A stretch of DNA of 64,000 nucleotides from Pectinatus haikarae. Its GTDB lineage: Bacteria; Bacillota; Negativicutes; Selenomonadales; Selenomonadaceae. The stretch is taken from NCBI RefSeq assembly GCF_015732185.1, contig NZ_WIQM01000001.1, forward strand, positions 1 through 64,000, read 5' to 3'. Positions 33,008-44,378 of the stretch are shown piece by piece. The position numbers were made by a program, and so were the translations under genes. Each line of letters starts with the position of its first letter. Position 1 is the stretch's first letter. The notes below the pieces were generated by a model. The model was not told the DNA's origin. It ran no database searches and saw nothing but the letters and a program-made list of their open reading frames with translations.

Positions 33008-34228
33008 TTGATTTATAGTTTGATAATTTTGTTGATTATCCCCGCTTATGGGGCTGCTTTATATTTGAAAGTAAATTCCGTCTGCAAGGTTGTGAATAAA
33101 ATGCTGACAGTATTTTTAGGAACAGCTTTAATGGTAGTTTTAACCAGTGTTTTTTTTATATACAGTTTTTTTGCTTTATGCAAAATACAGCTGGAATTGA
33201 AGGCTATATCATTAGCGGCAGTTATGCCGTTTTTGTTTATATTTGCTGCATGGCCTCTGACCAGATATATTGAGGTGCCATACTATGCTCTTATAGCGGC
33301 AGTTGTTTTTCTGACAGCGTTTGCGGCCACGTTTTATAATAAAAAACTTGTTGAAGACAAAAAAAACTTTAGCAAAAGTCAGAACGAGATGGCTGCGTAT
33401 GGGCATACTGTTCCTCTCTGGGAAAAATTACCGGTAATGGTAAGCAATCCTCAAAAAATCATTATTGAAAATTTGTGTTATAAAAATGGAAAAACAATCA
33501 GAACAGATCATCAGGATAATATTTTACATAATATACCCGATCAAGAGAAAATCAGGCATATGCGTACGACGCTGTCAGATAAATTTTACACGATGAGGGC
33601 TTCGCTGTGCAGCGGTACAGATGCAGCTGATACCAGAACTATCAGAAACAAACTGTATTATCCGGTGGTGCTGAGGCAAAAAATGGATCTGAGTATGCAG
33701 GGGTGCGGGTACTGCTTTATGAAGAAGGCAGCAATAGTACGGAGCACCATTGCCAGATATAAGCTGCCGGTACCGCTGGACAGAGCGGAAGTTCATACTG
33801 TAGCACTTTATCTTCCGGATAGAAAAAAAGAAAAGGTAGCGGCTTTGGTGGCAGGGGTGCATTCCATAGATGAAATTCTCAATTATGTGTATGAGCAGAA
33901 TGAGAAAAAAGAATATGCAGCTTCTCTGTATGCATTGAAGTGCAGCCTGCCTAAATACAGGGAAAGTGCCTATGCCCCTTTTATATGCATTGAAATAAGC
34001 AATATTTATAAAAAATTCGGAGCATTTATCAAGGCAATGGTTATATTGATGGCGGCTCTTCATCTGCCGGCGGTATGCGAGGATATTTCTATGCGGCAGG
34101 GCTTTGAAAAACAGATTGCTTATTTACAGAAGCTTGTGCATATTTTGGCTGATGCCGGTATGATCATGACACCTTTTGGAGAAATACCGGGAAAATATTT
34201 TACAGAAGCGGAAATATATAATAGATAA
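33008..34228 (+). CDS. membrane-anchored protein of unknown function
   Basis: 406 residues with a TTG start directly after an in-frame TAG; no good ribosome site is visible. Four hydrophobic stretches lie in the first ~115 residues (MIYSLIILLIIPAYGAALYL; a span from 34; two more to 113). The long cytoplasmic part has a CxxC (GCGYCF) near residue 238 and helical C-terminal repeats (YAASLYALKCSLPKYRES). I do not recognise the family. The PRC-barrel gene follows by 75 bases. Confidence 0.65.
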   Translation: MIYSLIILLIIPAYGAALYLKVNSVCKVVNKMLTVFLGTALMVVLTSVFFIYSFFALCKIQLELKAISLAAVMPFLFIFAAWPLTRYIEVPYYALIAAVVFLTAFAATFYNKKLVEDKKNFSKSQNEMAAYGHTVPLWEKLPVMVSNPQKIIIENLCYKNGKTIRTDHQDNILHNIPDQEKIRHMRTTLSDKFYTMRASLCSGTDAADTRTIRNKLYYPVVLRQKMDLSMQGCGYCFMKKAAIVRSTIARYKLPVPLDRAEVHTVALYLPDRKKEKVAALVAGVHSIDEILNYVYEQNEKKEYAASLYALKCSLPKYRESAYAPFICIEISNIYKKFGAFIKAMVILMAALHLPAVCEDISMRQGFEKQIAYLQKLVHILADAGMIMTPFGEIPGKYFTEAEIYNR

Positions 34229-34303
34229 TAATTTCTGAAATCAGGCTGAGCTATATTGTCTGGCTGCCGGAAATTTACTTAAAAAACGGAGGGACTCTAT
34301 TAA

Positions 34304-35155
34304 ATGAAAAAGAGTGAAGAATTTTTGGGATTGCCCATTATCAGTATTACAGAAGGCCGTGAATTGGGAACAAGCAAATCCCTCTTAATTGACGCTGAAC
34401 ATGGCAGCATAGCTGCTATAGTTATTGAAGATGAAGATTGGTACCGTGGAGTTAAGCTCCTGCCCTATCCCTCTGTTGTAGCAATAGGGCATGATGCAGT
34501 TACTATCACCAGCAGTGAAGATATACTTATATTGGATGATGCTGTTGAATATGAACCGTTTCTTGATCAAAACATACGTATTATAGGTACAAAGGCGATA
34601 ACCAAGGGAGGAACTATCCAAGGTGTTGTATCGGATATATTTATTGATGACAACGGGAAAATAGCTAAAGTGGTTCTGGGACAGGAAGCAGATACGCAAA
34701 AGGAAATAACAGCTGAGGAAATATCGATTTTTGGCAGAGAAGTTACGATTATTGATAGTGCCGTTCCCGGCAAAACGCCTGTTCAAGAAAAGCAACAGGT
34801 ATCGGTGCAGGCTAAGGATGCGCCAAAGCCTGCAGTACAGCAGCCAAAATCCCCAAAAATAGCAGAACCGGTAGCTGCCGTTGAAAAAAAGGAAGAAGAA
34901 AAAACGGTTAAACCAGAAGTAAAAAGCTCACCGACCCCAGGAGCTGTTCCCGTTGAAAAGGAAACCCCTTCTGTCACTGCCAGCTCTGCGGAAGATAGGC
35001 ATCGCCGCTTTTTGCTCGGGAAAAAAGCGACAAAACGGATTACTACGGACAACGGCATAGTCATTGTCGAAGAAGGTGCGGATATTACGGAAGAAGTTTT
35101 GCAAAAGGCTAAATTAGCTAATAAGTTTATAGATCTGTCTATGAATGTAAAATAA
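34304..35155 (+). CDS. PRC-barrel domain protein
   Basis: 283 residues. Two PRC-barrel domains: about residues 4-80 (FLGLPIISITEGRELGTSKS) and 85-160 (IIGTKAITKGGTIQGVVSDI). Then a Pro/Ala/Lys-rich linker (KDAPKPAVQQPKSPK) and a conserved end, RFLLGKKATKRITTDNGIV. PRC barrels occur in RimM and photosynthetic reaction centre H subunits and act as binding modules. No catalytic site is apparent. Good AAACGGAGGGA site. Confidence 0.82.
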   Translation: MKKSEEFLGLPIISITEGRELGTSKSLLIDAEHGSIAAIVIEDEDWYRGVKLLPYPSVVAIGHDAVTITSSEDILILDDAVEYEPFLDQNIRIIGTKAITKGGTIQGVVSDIFIDDNGKIAKVVLGQEADTQKEITAEEISIFGREVTIIDSAVPGKTPVQEKQQVSVQAKDAPKPAVQQPKSPKIAEPVAAVEKKEEEKTVKPEVKSSPTPGAVPVEKETPSVTASSAEDRHRRFLLGKKATKRITTDNGIVIVEEGADITEEVLQKAKLANKFIDLSMNVK

Positions 35156-35261
35156 AATCCCACCTTTAGGAAAATTCTGTCGGAATGTGATTTGTCATAA
35201 ATTTCGACAGGTAATGTATGCTTTTCTGAAAGAGTATGTTGGCGATAGATCTCTATTTATG

Positions 35262-35290
35262 AAAGCTCCTGCGAAAACAGGGGCTTTTTA
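35262..35290 (+). terminator. terminator after the PRC-barrel gene
   Basis: AAAGCTCCTG and CAGGGGCTTT (one G-T pair) around CGAAAA, followed by TTT. It stands inside the longest reading of the VanW gene, which shows that the real start of that gene is downstream. Confidence 0.75.
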
Positions 35291-35321
35291 TAATCTGCAA
35301 GTGATTGTGGGAGTGGTTTTT

Positions 35322-36545
35322 TTGTATGGACATTATAAATCAATAATCATAGTGGTGGTTTTATCTGTCTTTTTGGTAGCAATATGTTCATCGGCATTAG
35401 CTATAAAAAATGCACCGGGGATCGCCTATGGAGTTCATTCAGGAGATGTTGATCTAGCCGGGCTGGATGAACGGACTGCTGCCAAAAATATTTCTGAAAA
35501 GTTTATGAAGGAAACTAAAAACGGCGTTATTATACTTAATTATGACGGTAAATCATGGACGATAAAGCCTGATGACATAGCTTTGATCTGTGACAACGGT
35601 AAAACAGCTGAAATGGCAGCAGCTGTTGGAGTGAGCGGCAATTTTTTTAAAGATGTTTTTGATAAGTTCATCTGCACCTACCAGGGGAAAAATGTACCAC
35701 TGCAAATAACGTATGATCAAAATAAATTGAATTCCATCATTACCAGACTGGCCTCATCTATCAATAAAGAACCTGTTGATGCATATGCTTATACCGATGG
35801 CACTGCCGTCGGTATAAAAGGAGAAAAAGAAGGGAAAAAGATAGATGAAAAGCAGCTGACGGACATTATCAATGAAAAAATTGAGTCGGGGATTTATCCT
35901 CAAACTTTGGATATCCCGGTCAGTATCACAAAAGCAGCTGTGGAAGCCGGAGCCCTTGAGCAGATAGATACGGTGCTGGCAGCTTATACGACACATTTCA
36001 ACACCGGCGATGTCAATAGAAGTGCAAATGTGGCGCTTGCCGCTAAAAATCTTTCGGGAACGCTGCTTACGTCAGGAACAGTTTTTTCTTTTAACAAAAC
36101 TGTCGGGCCAAGGCTTGCCGCAGCCGGGTATCGTGAAGCTCCTGAGATCATAAATGGCAAGGTCGTTCCGGGCATCGGCGGCGGAGTATGTCAGGTCAGT
36201 TCTACTCTTTATAATTCTATTTTGCAGGCTGGTCTTACACCTGTTGAGCGGACAGAGCATTATCTGCCCGTCGATTATGTGCCGCGTGCTTTTGATGCCA
36301 CGGTAGCTGATGGATTCATAGATTTTAAATTCCGAAATAATCTTAAACATAGTGTATATATTTCTACAAGGACAGAGAATGGTGCACTGACAATTTTTAT
36401 CATTGGCAGTAGTGATGATAAGGCGCAGGCAGCCGGGATAACACTGAAAAACTATTATAATGGTGATGGTTCGGTATCTGCTTATCGAATCTACAGACAA
36501 AATGGTAATATTGCCAAAAAAGAATTTTTGCATACGGACAACTAA
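35322..36545 (+). CDS. VanW-family cell-envelope protein
   Basis: 407 residues from a TTG at 35322 preceded by GGGAG at 8 bases. An earlier ATG at 35187 would put a terminator inside the gene. A membrane anchor (SIIIVVVLSVFLVAICSSALA) comes first, then a peptidoglycan-binding-like domain (about 50-230), then the VanW domain: LSGTLLTSGTVFSFN, GYREAPEIINGK, and GGGVCQVSSTLYNSILQAG. Family members occur in wall-related settings, including glycopeptide resistance clusters, but no reaction is known. The outer part should face the periplasm. Confidence 0.82.
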   Translation: MYGHYKSIIIVVVLSVFLVAICSSALAIKNAPGIAYGVHSGDVDLAGLDERTAAKNISEKFMKETKNGVIILNYDGKSWTIKPDDIALICDNGKTAEMAAAVGVSGNFFKDVFDKFICTYQGKNVPLQITYDQNKLNSIITRLASSINKEPVDAYAYTDGTAVGIKGEKEGKKIDEKQLTDIINEKIESGIYPQTLDIPVSITKAAVEAGALEQIDTVLAAYTTHFNTGDVNRSANVALAAKNLSGTLLTSGTVFSFNKTVGPRLAAAGYREAPEIINGKVVPGIGGGVCQVSSTLYNSILQAGLTPVERTEHYLPVDYVPRAFDATVADGFIDFKFRNNLKHSVYISTRTENGALTIFIIGSSDDKAQAAGITLKNYYNGDGSVSAYRIYRQNGNIAKKEFLHTDN

Positions 36546-36652
36546 TAGAGATAATAGCAGCTGTGGCTCAAACGCAAAATTATTTTATGAAGAAGCGGCA
36601 GAAGCTGGATTAATGAAGAAAGAATAAAAAAGTATCTGAAGGGAGATATTTT

Positions 36653-37843
36653 ATGCAAACGAGACGAAGCTGGAAGATCGTCTTGGCTATTTTAACCTGT
36701 AACGTGGTTTTGATGTCAGCAAGTTATACTATGCTTATCCCATTTTTGCCTCTTTACTTGATAAAAGAGCTGGGTGTGGCACAGTCAGATGTGAATATGT
36801 GGAATGGTGTGATTTTTTCCGTGTCTTTTTTTATAGGGGCGATCATGGCACCTATCTGGGGAAAAATATCCGATAAAAAAGGACGCAAACTGATGGCGGT
36901 GCGTTCAAGTATAGGGCTGGCTATTACATATTTTCTGGGAGGTATTGTTACATCACCGGAACAGCTTTTCATGGTGAGAGTCCTTCAGGGATTTGCGGCG
37001 GGACTATGGGCTTCAGAACTGGCTATTGTATCGGCATCGGTACCGGCGGAAAAAATGGGACTGAGTCTGGGAATTATGCAGGCAGCGCTGACCAGCGGCG
37101 GTGTAATAGGTCCGCTGCTGGGCGGAGTGCTGGCAGAGGTATTTGGTATGAGAGCATCCTTTATGATAGCAGGCGGAGCCTTGTTCACTATATCCTTGAT
37201 AACTATTTTTTTTGTTCAGGAACCACCGCGTGAAGCAGGAGATGTCGTGGACAGAAAATCGGTCAACCAAATGGAGCTGCTGAAAGAACCTGTCATAAGA
37301 CAAATGCTTATTCTGGCTGTTCTGGTGCAGATGGTGATTTTGATTCTGCAGCCGATAATAACTTTATATGTAGCACAGCTGCGCGGCAGCATGGAGAATA
37401 TAGTATTGATTGCCGGAGCCGTTTTTTCTCTTGGGGGGATTGCTGCCTCCATTTCGGCGCCTGTATGGGGGAGAATGGGACAGAAAAAATCATTTGGCAA
37501 GATAATGTATGTGGCTATGGGCGGAGCAGGCATCTGTATGCTTATACAGGCGATTCCCAATAATTTGTTCCAGTTTGCTGTGATGCAGTTTGCCGGTGGA
37601 TTATTTTTTGCCGGCATCAATCCATCTATTAGTGCAGTGCTGGCAAGTAATACAGGAAGCTCGGTCAGAGGCAGTATCTTCGGCATGCTGTTTTCCGCAC
37701 AGCAGCTTGGTTCTATGGCAGGACCTCTGCTGGGAGGAGCCGTTGGCACATATTGGGGATTGAAAGAAGTTTTTGTTGTGGCAGGTGCTATTATGATATT
37801 GACGAGTACTTTTGTATGTTTTACCCGGAAAGAGATATATTGA
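36653..37843 (+). CDS. MFS drug-type efflux transporter
   Basis: 396 residues, 12 spans. Motif A is GKISDKKGRKLM between spans 2 and 3, and motif C-like GGVIGPLLGGVLAE is in span 5, as in the DHA1 drug:H+ antiporters (NorA/MdtG relatives). The repeat GSMAGPLLGGAVG marks the second half. The substrate is unknown. Ribosome site AAGGGAGA. Confidence 0.85.
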   Translation: MQTRRSWKIVLAILTCNVVLMSASYTMLIPFLPLYLIKELGVAQSDVNMWNGVIFSVSFFIGAIMAPIWGKISDKKGRKLMAVRSSIGLAITYFLGGIVTSPEQLFMVRVLQGFAAGLWASELAIVSASVPAEKMGLSLGIMQAALTSGGVIGPLLGGVLAEVFGMRASFMIAGGALFTISLITIFFVQEPPREAGDVVDRKSVNQMELLKEPVIRQMLILAVLVQMVILILQPIITLYVAQLRGSMENIVLIAGAVFSLGGIAASISAPVWGRMGQKKSFGKIMYVAMGGAGICMLIQAIPNNLFQFAVMQFAGGLFFAGINPSISAVLASNTGSSVRGSIFGMLFSAQQLGSMAGPLLGGAVGTYWGLKEVFVVAGAIMILTSTFVCFTRKEIY

Positions 37844-37869
37844 AAATACTGTTGGGCAGGAGAGCCTGT

Positions 37870-37898
37870 TTGATAAAAACCTTAAAAAATGATAAAAT
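37870..37898 (+). promoter_or_regulatory. promoter of gyrB
   Basis: TTGATA (37870-37875) and TAAAAT (37893-37898) with a 17-base spacer, 30 bases before the start codon. Confidence 0.7.
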
Positions 37899-37916
37899 GT
37901 TAAGTATATAAATTAG

Positions 37917-39914
<1,998 letters not shown>

Positions 39915-39931
39915 CCTTTATATCTGATTAG

Positions 39932-39974
39932 ATTCCGTGTTGACAACCATATGACTGTCAACACGGAATTTTTG
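39932..39974 (+). terminator. terminator of gyrB
   Basis: TTCCGTGTTGACA and TGTCAACACGGAA form 13-bp arms, followed by TTTTT. Confidence 0.93.
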
Positions 39975-40017
39975 TGTGTCAGTATATGACGTGCAATGTT
40001 CATTTAAAGGGCGCAGA

Positions 40018-40046
40018 TTGTTTTATATTTTTCGTTATGCTATACT
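40018..40046 (+). promoter_or_regulatory. promoter of the cbiC-cbiA-cbiP cluster
   Basis: TTGTTT (40018-40023) and TATACT (40041-40046), spacer 17. The leader of ~90 bases shows no cobalamin riboswitch. Confidence 0.55.
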
Positions 40047-40143
40047 TTTACTCAACGTCTAACGTTTCTGTGCAGCGGTCTTTTTATTGACTGCAACTGC
40101 GTCTGGGATCATAACAACTTTGGATATCGGGGAGATTTTTAAT

Positions 40144-40776
40144 ATGGAATTCATAAAAGAGCCAATGGCTATCGAAAATCGCAGTATGGAGATAATTGCA
40201 CCATATTTGGCAAAGCTTTCATTGAATGCTGATGAGATAAAATTGTATTCTCGCATGATTCATGCGTCAGGAGATGTCGGCTATGCTGATATTATAAAGA
40301 TAGGCGGGGGCAGCATAGAAAAAATGAAAACTGCGCTGAGAGACGGATGCAGTATATATACGGATGTTGAGATGGTAAGAACAGGCATCAATAAGAAGAA
40401 ACTGGCTTTCTGGGGCGGAGAAGTAATTTGTAAAATAGCGGACAGCCAGATAGCTGTTACCGCAAAAGCAAAAGGTATCACACGTTCAATGGCAGCCATG
40501 CGTTATTTTGGCAAGCAATTGAACGGAGCAATAGTGGCTATAGGCAACGCACCGACAGCTCTCTTTGAAGTTATCAGGATGATGGAAGAAGAGAATATAC
40601 GGCCGGCGGCCATTATCGGCACTCCGGTCGGTTTTGTCGGCGCGGCTGAATCAAAAAAAGCTTTGGCGGAGTGTTCTTTGGTGCCGTTTATAACTGTAGA
40701 AGGCACCAAGGGGGGCAGTCCTATTGCCGCTTCCTGCGTAAATGCAGTAATGTATATGATAGATAACAGCAGGTAA
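40144..40776 (+). CDS. cbiC: precorrin-8X methylmutase (cobalt-precorrin-8 type)
   Basis: 210 residues from the ATG at 40144 behind GGGGAG; a longer frame from 40087 has no ribosome site. The catalytic His is in YSRMIHASGDVGYADI, and TDVEMVRTGI and GTPVGFVGAAESK are the substrate loops. The enzyme moves a methyl group from C-11 to C-12 on the corrin ring. It opens a run of three corrin genes. In an anaerobe the cobalt-first route (CbiC) is the likely one. Confidence 0.93.
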   Translation: MEFIKEPMAIENRSMEIIAPYLAKLSLNADEIKLYSRMIHASGDVGYADIIKIGGGSIEKMKTALRDGCSIYTDVEMVRTGINKKKLAFWGGEVICKIADSQIAVTAKAKGITRSMAAMRYFGKQLNGAIVAIGNAPTALFEVIRMMEEENIRPAAIIGTPVGFVGAAESKKALAECSLVPFITVEGTKGGSPIAASCVNAVMYMIDNSR

Positions 40777-40780
40777 CTAC

Positions 40781-42178
40781 ATGGCAGATTACAGTGTACC
40801 GCGTATCGTTTTTGCAGCTCCGCAGAGCAGCTCCGGAAAAACAACTGTCGTTACGGGTATTTTAAGGGCTTTGCAGCAAAGTGGACTTAAAGTACAGCCT
40901 TTTAAGATCGGTCCGGATTACATAGATCCTTCTTACCATTCCGTTGCTGCCGGCCGGCCGGGGCATAATCTTGATACATGGCTTGTACCAAAGGAAAAAA
41001 TAACGGAGTTGCTTATAAAAACGGCATCTGATGCGGACATAGCCGTGATCGAAGGAGTAATGGGACTTTATGACGGCGGGAAAAATGGAGTGAGTTCTAC
41101 TGCTGAGATTGCAAAATGTTTAGAGGCTCCAGTGATTCTGGTGATAAACTGCCGTTCTATGGGAGAAAGTGCCGCGGCGTTGGCACTGGGCTTCAGAGAA
41201 TATGATCCGGATATTAATTTTGCCGGAGTAATATTGAATTGCCTGGGGTCGCCCACACATGAACAAATGATTCGTGAAGCAATGAAGTGTCTTGGAATAA
41301 GAGTTTTTGGCAGCATATGCCGGGACGAAAGCATGAAAATGCCGGAACGGCATTTGGGACTGACTCCTGCGGGCGAGAAGGATACAACTGAAAAAATAAA
41401 ATATATTGCCGAAAAGATAGATGCGCAGGTCGACCTGGAACAGATAATCAAGACAGCCGGAAAAGCGCCAGCGTTGTTTTTGTCCGAATCCGGCAATAAT
41501 AAAAGTATCCCAAAGCGTGTGCGGATAGCGGTAGCGCATGATGAGGCATTTTCTTTTTATTATGCGGCGGGACTGGATGTGCTGAAACTTTACGGAGCAG
41601 AAATAGAATTTTTCAGTCCTCTTCATGACAAAAAACTTCCTGTTTGTGATGCTGTAATTCTGGGCGGCGGTTTTCCTGAATTATTTGTTGAGCAACTGTC
41701 AGCCAATATTCTTATGCTTCGTGAGCTGCGCCGCGCTGCTTCAGATGATATGCCTATTTATGCTGAATGCGGCGGTTATATGTATTTGATGAAGGAAATA
41801 GTTGATTTTGATGGTAATATTTGGGCAATGGCTGATATTATACCCGCCAGGGCGGTCATGCAGCGTAAATTGCAGACTGTCGGCTATGTAACGGCGCAGG
41901 CACAAAGGGACAATATTCTCATGCCTGCGGGGTCTTCTCTGCAGGGCCATGAGTTTCATTTTTCCGTGCAGGAAAATACCGATGAGGATTTTCCGTGGGC
42001 CTTTGTTTTTACAAAAAACAGAAATAATGCACGGTACAAGTCCGGCTACGCGACTGAAAATATTTTGGCATCGTATCTGCATATGCACTTTCTCGGGGTG
42101 CCCTCTGCTGCAGAACGTTTTATAGATATGGCGGATAGATATAGGCAAAACAGGATAAAAACTGTCTCGGACAAGTAA
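40781..42178 (+). CDS. cbiA: cobyrinate a,c-diamide synthase
   Basis: 465 residues. The N-terminal ATP domain has AAPQSSSGKTTVVTGIL and GVMGLYDGG. The C-terminal glutamine amidotransferase domain has GGGFPELF and AECGGYMYL with the active Cys, and a His in GHEFHFS. It amidates the a and c side chains of cobyrinate. It starts four bases after cbiC. Confidence 0.95.
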   Translation: MADYSVPRIVFAAPQSSSGKTTVVTGILRALQQSGLKVQPFKIGPDYIDPSYHSVAAGRPGHNLDTWLVPKEKITELLIKTASDADIAVIEGVMGLYDGGKNGVSSTAEIAKCLEAPVILVINCRSMGESAAALALGFREYDPDINFAGVILNCLGSPTHEQMIREAMKCLGIRVFGSICRDESMKMPERHLGLTPAGEKDTTEKIKYIAEKIDAQVDLEQIIKTAGKAPALFLSESGNNKSIPKRVRIAVAHDEAFSFYYAAGLDVLKLYGAEIEFFSPLHDKKLPVCDAVILGGGFPELFVEQLSANILMLRELRRAASDDMPIYAECGGYMYLMKEIVDFDGNIWAMADIIPARAVMQRKLQTVGYVTAQAQRDNILMPAGSSLQGHEFHFSVQENTDEDFPWAFVFTKNRNNARYKSGYATENILASYLHMHFLGVPSAAERFIDMADRYRQNRIKTVSDK

Positions 42179-42200
42179 AACAATTTGGGAGAGATTCGGG

Positions 42201-43727
42201 ATGACAAAATATATAATGCTGCAGGGGACATCGTCTCACGTCGGCAAAAGCATACTGACGACAGCTTTGTGCCGTATATTTTTCCAGGACGGTATAAATA
42301 TAGCACCTTTTAAAGCACAAAATATGGCGCTTAATTCTTATGTGACAGAAGATGGCAGAGAAATGGGACGTGCTCAGATAGCTCAGGCAGAGGCAGCCGG
42401 CCTTGAGCCATGTGTAGAAATGAATCCCGTATTGCTGAAACCCACCGGAAATTCTTGTTCTCAGGTCATACTTATGGGGCGTCCTGTGGGAAATATGTCG
42501 GCAAAAGAATATCATCAGGGATATTCTTTAAAAGCTTTTGAGACTGTAAAGAAAGCTTTGGCAAAAATGCAGGATCGTTTCGAGATGCTGGCCATCGAAG
42601 GTGCAGGCAGTCCGGCCGAGATAAATTTAAAGGCGAATGATATTGTAAATATGCGCATTGCCAAACACCTGAATGCACCAGTACTTTTGATAGCCGATAT
42701 AGACAGAGGCGGTGCTCTGGCTTCACTGGTCGGTACTTTGGCACTGCTGGATGATGAAGAAAGAAAACTTGTAAAAGGGCTTGTGATAAATAAGTTTCGT
42801 GGCGATATAAAATTGCTGGAACCGGCTCTTGATTTTCTTGAACGGAAGACAGGCAAGCCTGTTTTGGGCGTTGTGCCTTATTTGGAAAATCTCGATATTG
42901 ATGATGAGGATTCTGTATCGCTTGATGATAAAGATAAGAAAGTGAATAAAGAAAATGCTGTATTGAAAATTGCAGTCATTCGCACACCTAAGATATCAAA
43001 TTTTACAGATTTTGATGCTTTATCGCGAGAGGAAGATGTAAATCTTTATTATGCAAGTACAGCGGGACAGCTTGGTAGCCCCGATCTTATTATTCTTCCC
43101 GGCAGTAAAAATACGACGGAAGATCTGCTGTATCTGCGCAGCAGCGGTCTCGAAAAATGTCTGAAAGACGCACATGAGAATAAGGTGCCTCTTGTGGGCG
43201 TCTGCGGCGGTTATCAGATGCTCGGCAGCAAAATACGTGATCCATATCATACCGAGTCGGCGCATGATGAGGTTGATGCGTTGAATTTTCTGCCCATGAT
43301 AACTACTTTTGCCGAAAAAAAAGTCACCTCGCAGATCAAAGCGCAGGCGATGGACTGGCAGTTTTTGGGAGAAAAAGCCAGCTTTGCGGAACTGAACGGA
43401 TATGAAATACATATGGGATTGACCGATTTTGCGGATGAGGTCAGGCATCCTTTTGTGATAAATATGCGGGGAGAATGCCCGGTTAATAAGGTTGACGGTG
43501 CTGTCAGCGCAGACGGTTTTATCATGGGGTCTTATATACACGGGATTTTTGATAACGATGAGTATAGAAGGACCTTATTGAATATCCTTCGCAAAAGGAA
43601 AGACCTGCCTCCGCTGCCGGCAAGTCAGAATTATGCGGCGCAGAAACAGGCGGCCTATAATAGACTGGCACAGACAGTGAGACAGGCACTTGATATGGAA
43701 AAGCTGAAAAAGATAATAGACGGATGA
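42201..43727 (+). CDS. cbiP: cobyric acid synthase
   Basis: 508 residues. The N-terminal synthetase domain has QGTSSHVGKSILTTALCR, FKAQNMALNSYVT and GAGSPAEINL. The amidotransferase domain has GSKNTTEDL, GVCGGYQMLG (active Cys) and GYEIHMG (His). It amidates four peripheral carboxylates of adenosyl-cobyrinate diamide. It follows cbiA by 22 bases. The product pathway serves the B12-dependent mutase at 53,474. Confidence 0.95.
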   Translation: MTKYIMLQGTSSHVGKSILTTALCRIFFQDGINIAPFKAQNMALNSYVTEDGREMGRAQIAQAEAAGLEPCVEMNPVLLKPTGNSCSQVILMGRPVGNMSAKEYHQGYSLKAFETVKKALAKMQDRFEMLAIEGAGSPAEINLKANDIVNMRIAKHLNAPVLLIADIDRGGALASLVGTLALLDDEERKLVKGLVINKFRGDIKLLEPALDFLERKTGKPVLGVVPYLENLDIDDEDSVSLDDKDKKVNKENAVLKIAVIRTPKISNFTDFDALSREEDVNLYYASTAGQLGSPDLIILPGSKNTTEDLLYLRSSGLEKCLKDAHENKVPLVGVCGGYQMLGSKIRDPYHTESAHDEVDALNFLPMITTFAEKKVTSQIKAQAMDWQFLGEKASFAELNGYEIHMGLTDFADEVRHPFVINMRGECPVNKVDGAVSADGFIMGSYIHGIFDNDEYRRTLLNILRKRKDLPPLPASQNYAAQKQAAYNRLAQTVRQALDMEKLKKIIDG

Positions 43728-43770
43728 TCGGAATGCTGTCCGCCGGTAAATTCTTATGGGGGAAAAAGAT

Positions 43771-44358
43771 ATGATGCAGACAAAGCTCACGAAAAAACAA
43801 GCATGGGAATTGCTTAAAAAATATAATAGTGAAGATTTTCATTTGCTTCATGCAGCCACTGTTTCGGCGGTTATGCATTGGTATGCGGAACATTTGGAAT
43901 ATGCAGACGAGGCGGATTTTTGGGGAATTGTGGGACTGCTTCACGATATTGATTTTGAAAAATATCCGCAGGAACATTGCCGAAAGGCACCGGAGCTTTT
44001 GCAGGAAATAAATGCTGAAGAAAATTTGATCCGAGCGGTTTGTTCACATGGATATGGCATCTGTGTCGATATAAAACCGGAGCACATGATGGAAAAAGTT
44101 ATGTTTGCCAGTGATGAATTGACAGGGCTGATAGGAGCTGCAGCGCTGATGCGTCCGTCGAAGAGTGTGCAGGACATGGAACTTAAAAGCCTGAAAAAAA
44201 AATTTAAAGATAAAAGATTTGCCGCCGGCTGTTCGCGCGATATCATAAAACAGGGAGCAGATATGCTGGGATGGACTCTTGACGAGCTTTTGGAAAAAAC
44301 ACTTTGGGCGATGAAAGACGAAGAGAAGTTGATTGCCAGTGAATTAACGGCAGAGTAA
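43771..44358 (+). CDS. HD-domain metal-dependent phosphohydrolase, unknown substrate
   Basis: 195 residues from the ATG at 43771, for which GGGGGAAAAA serves as ribosome site; an ATG at 43756 lies in that site. Metal ligands are seen as HAATVSAVM, LLHDIDFEKYP (the HD pair) and CSHGYG. Similar proteins without a partner domain are common in Firmicutes and lack a fixed function; some hydrolyse nucleotides. It sits just behind cbiP but may not belong to that pathway. Confidence 0.75.
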   Translation: MMQTKLTKKQAWELLKKYNSEDFHLLHAATVSAVMHWYAEHLEYADEADFWGIVGLLHDIDFEKYPQEHCRKAPELLQEINAEENLIRAVCSHGYGICVDIKPEHMMEKVMFASDELTGLIGAAALMRPSKSVQDMELKSLKKKFKDKRFAAGCSRDIIKQGADMLGWTLDELLEKTLWAMKDEEKLIASELTAE

Positions 44359-44378
44359 GTTTTCCTCACAGCGCTGTT

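Noticed and set aside
39975-40143. Cobalamin riboswitch before cbiC
   Set aside because: The leader is short and lacks the B12-box core GCCACTG.
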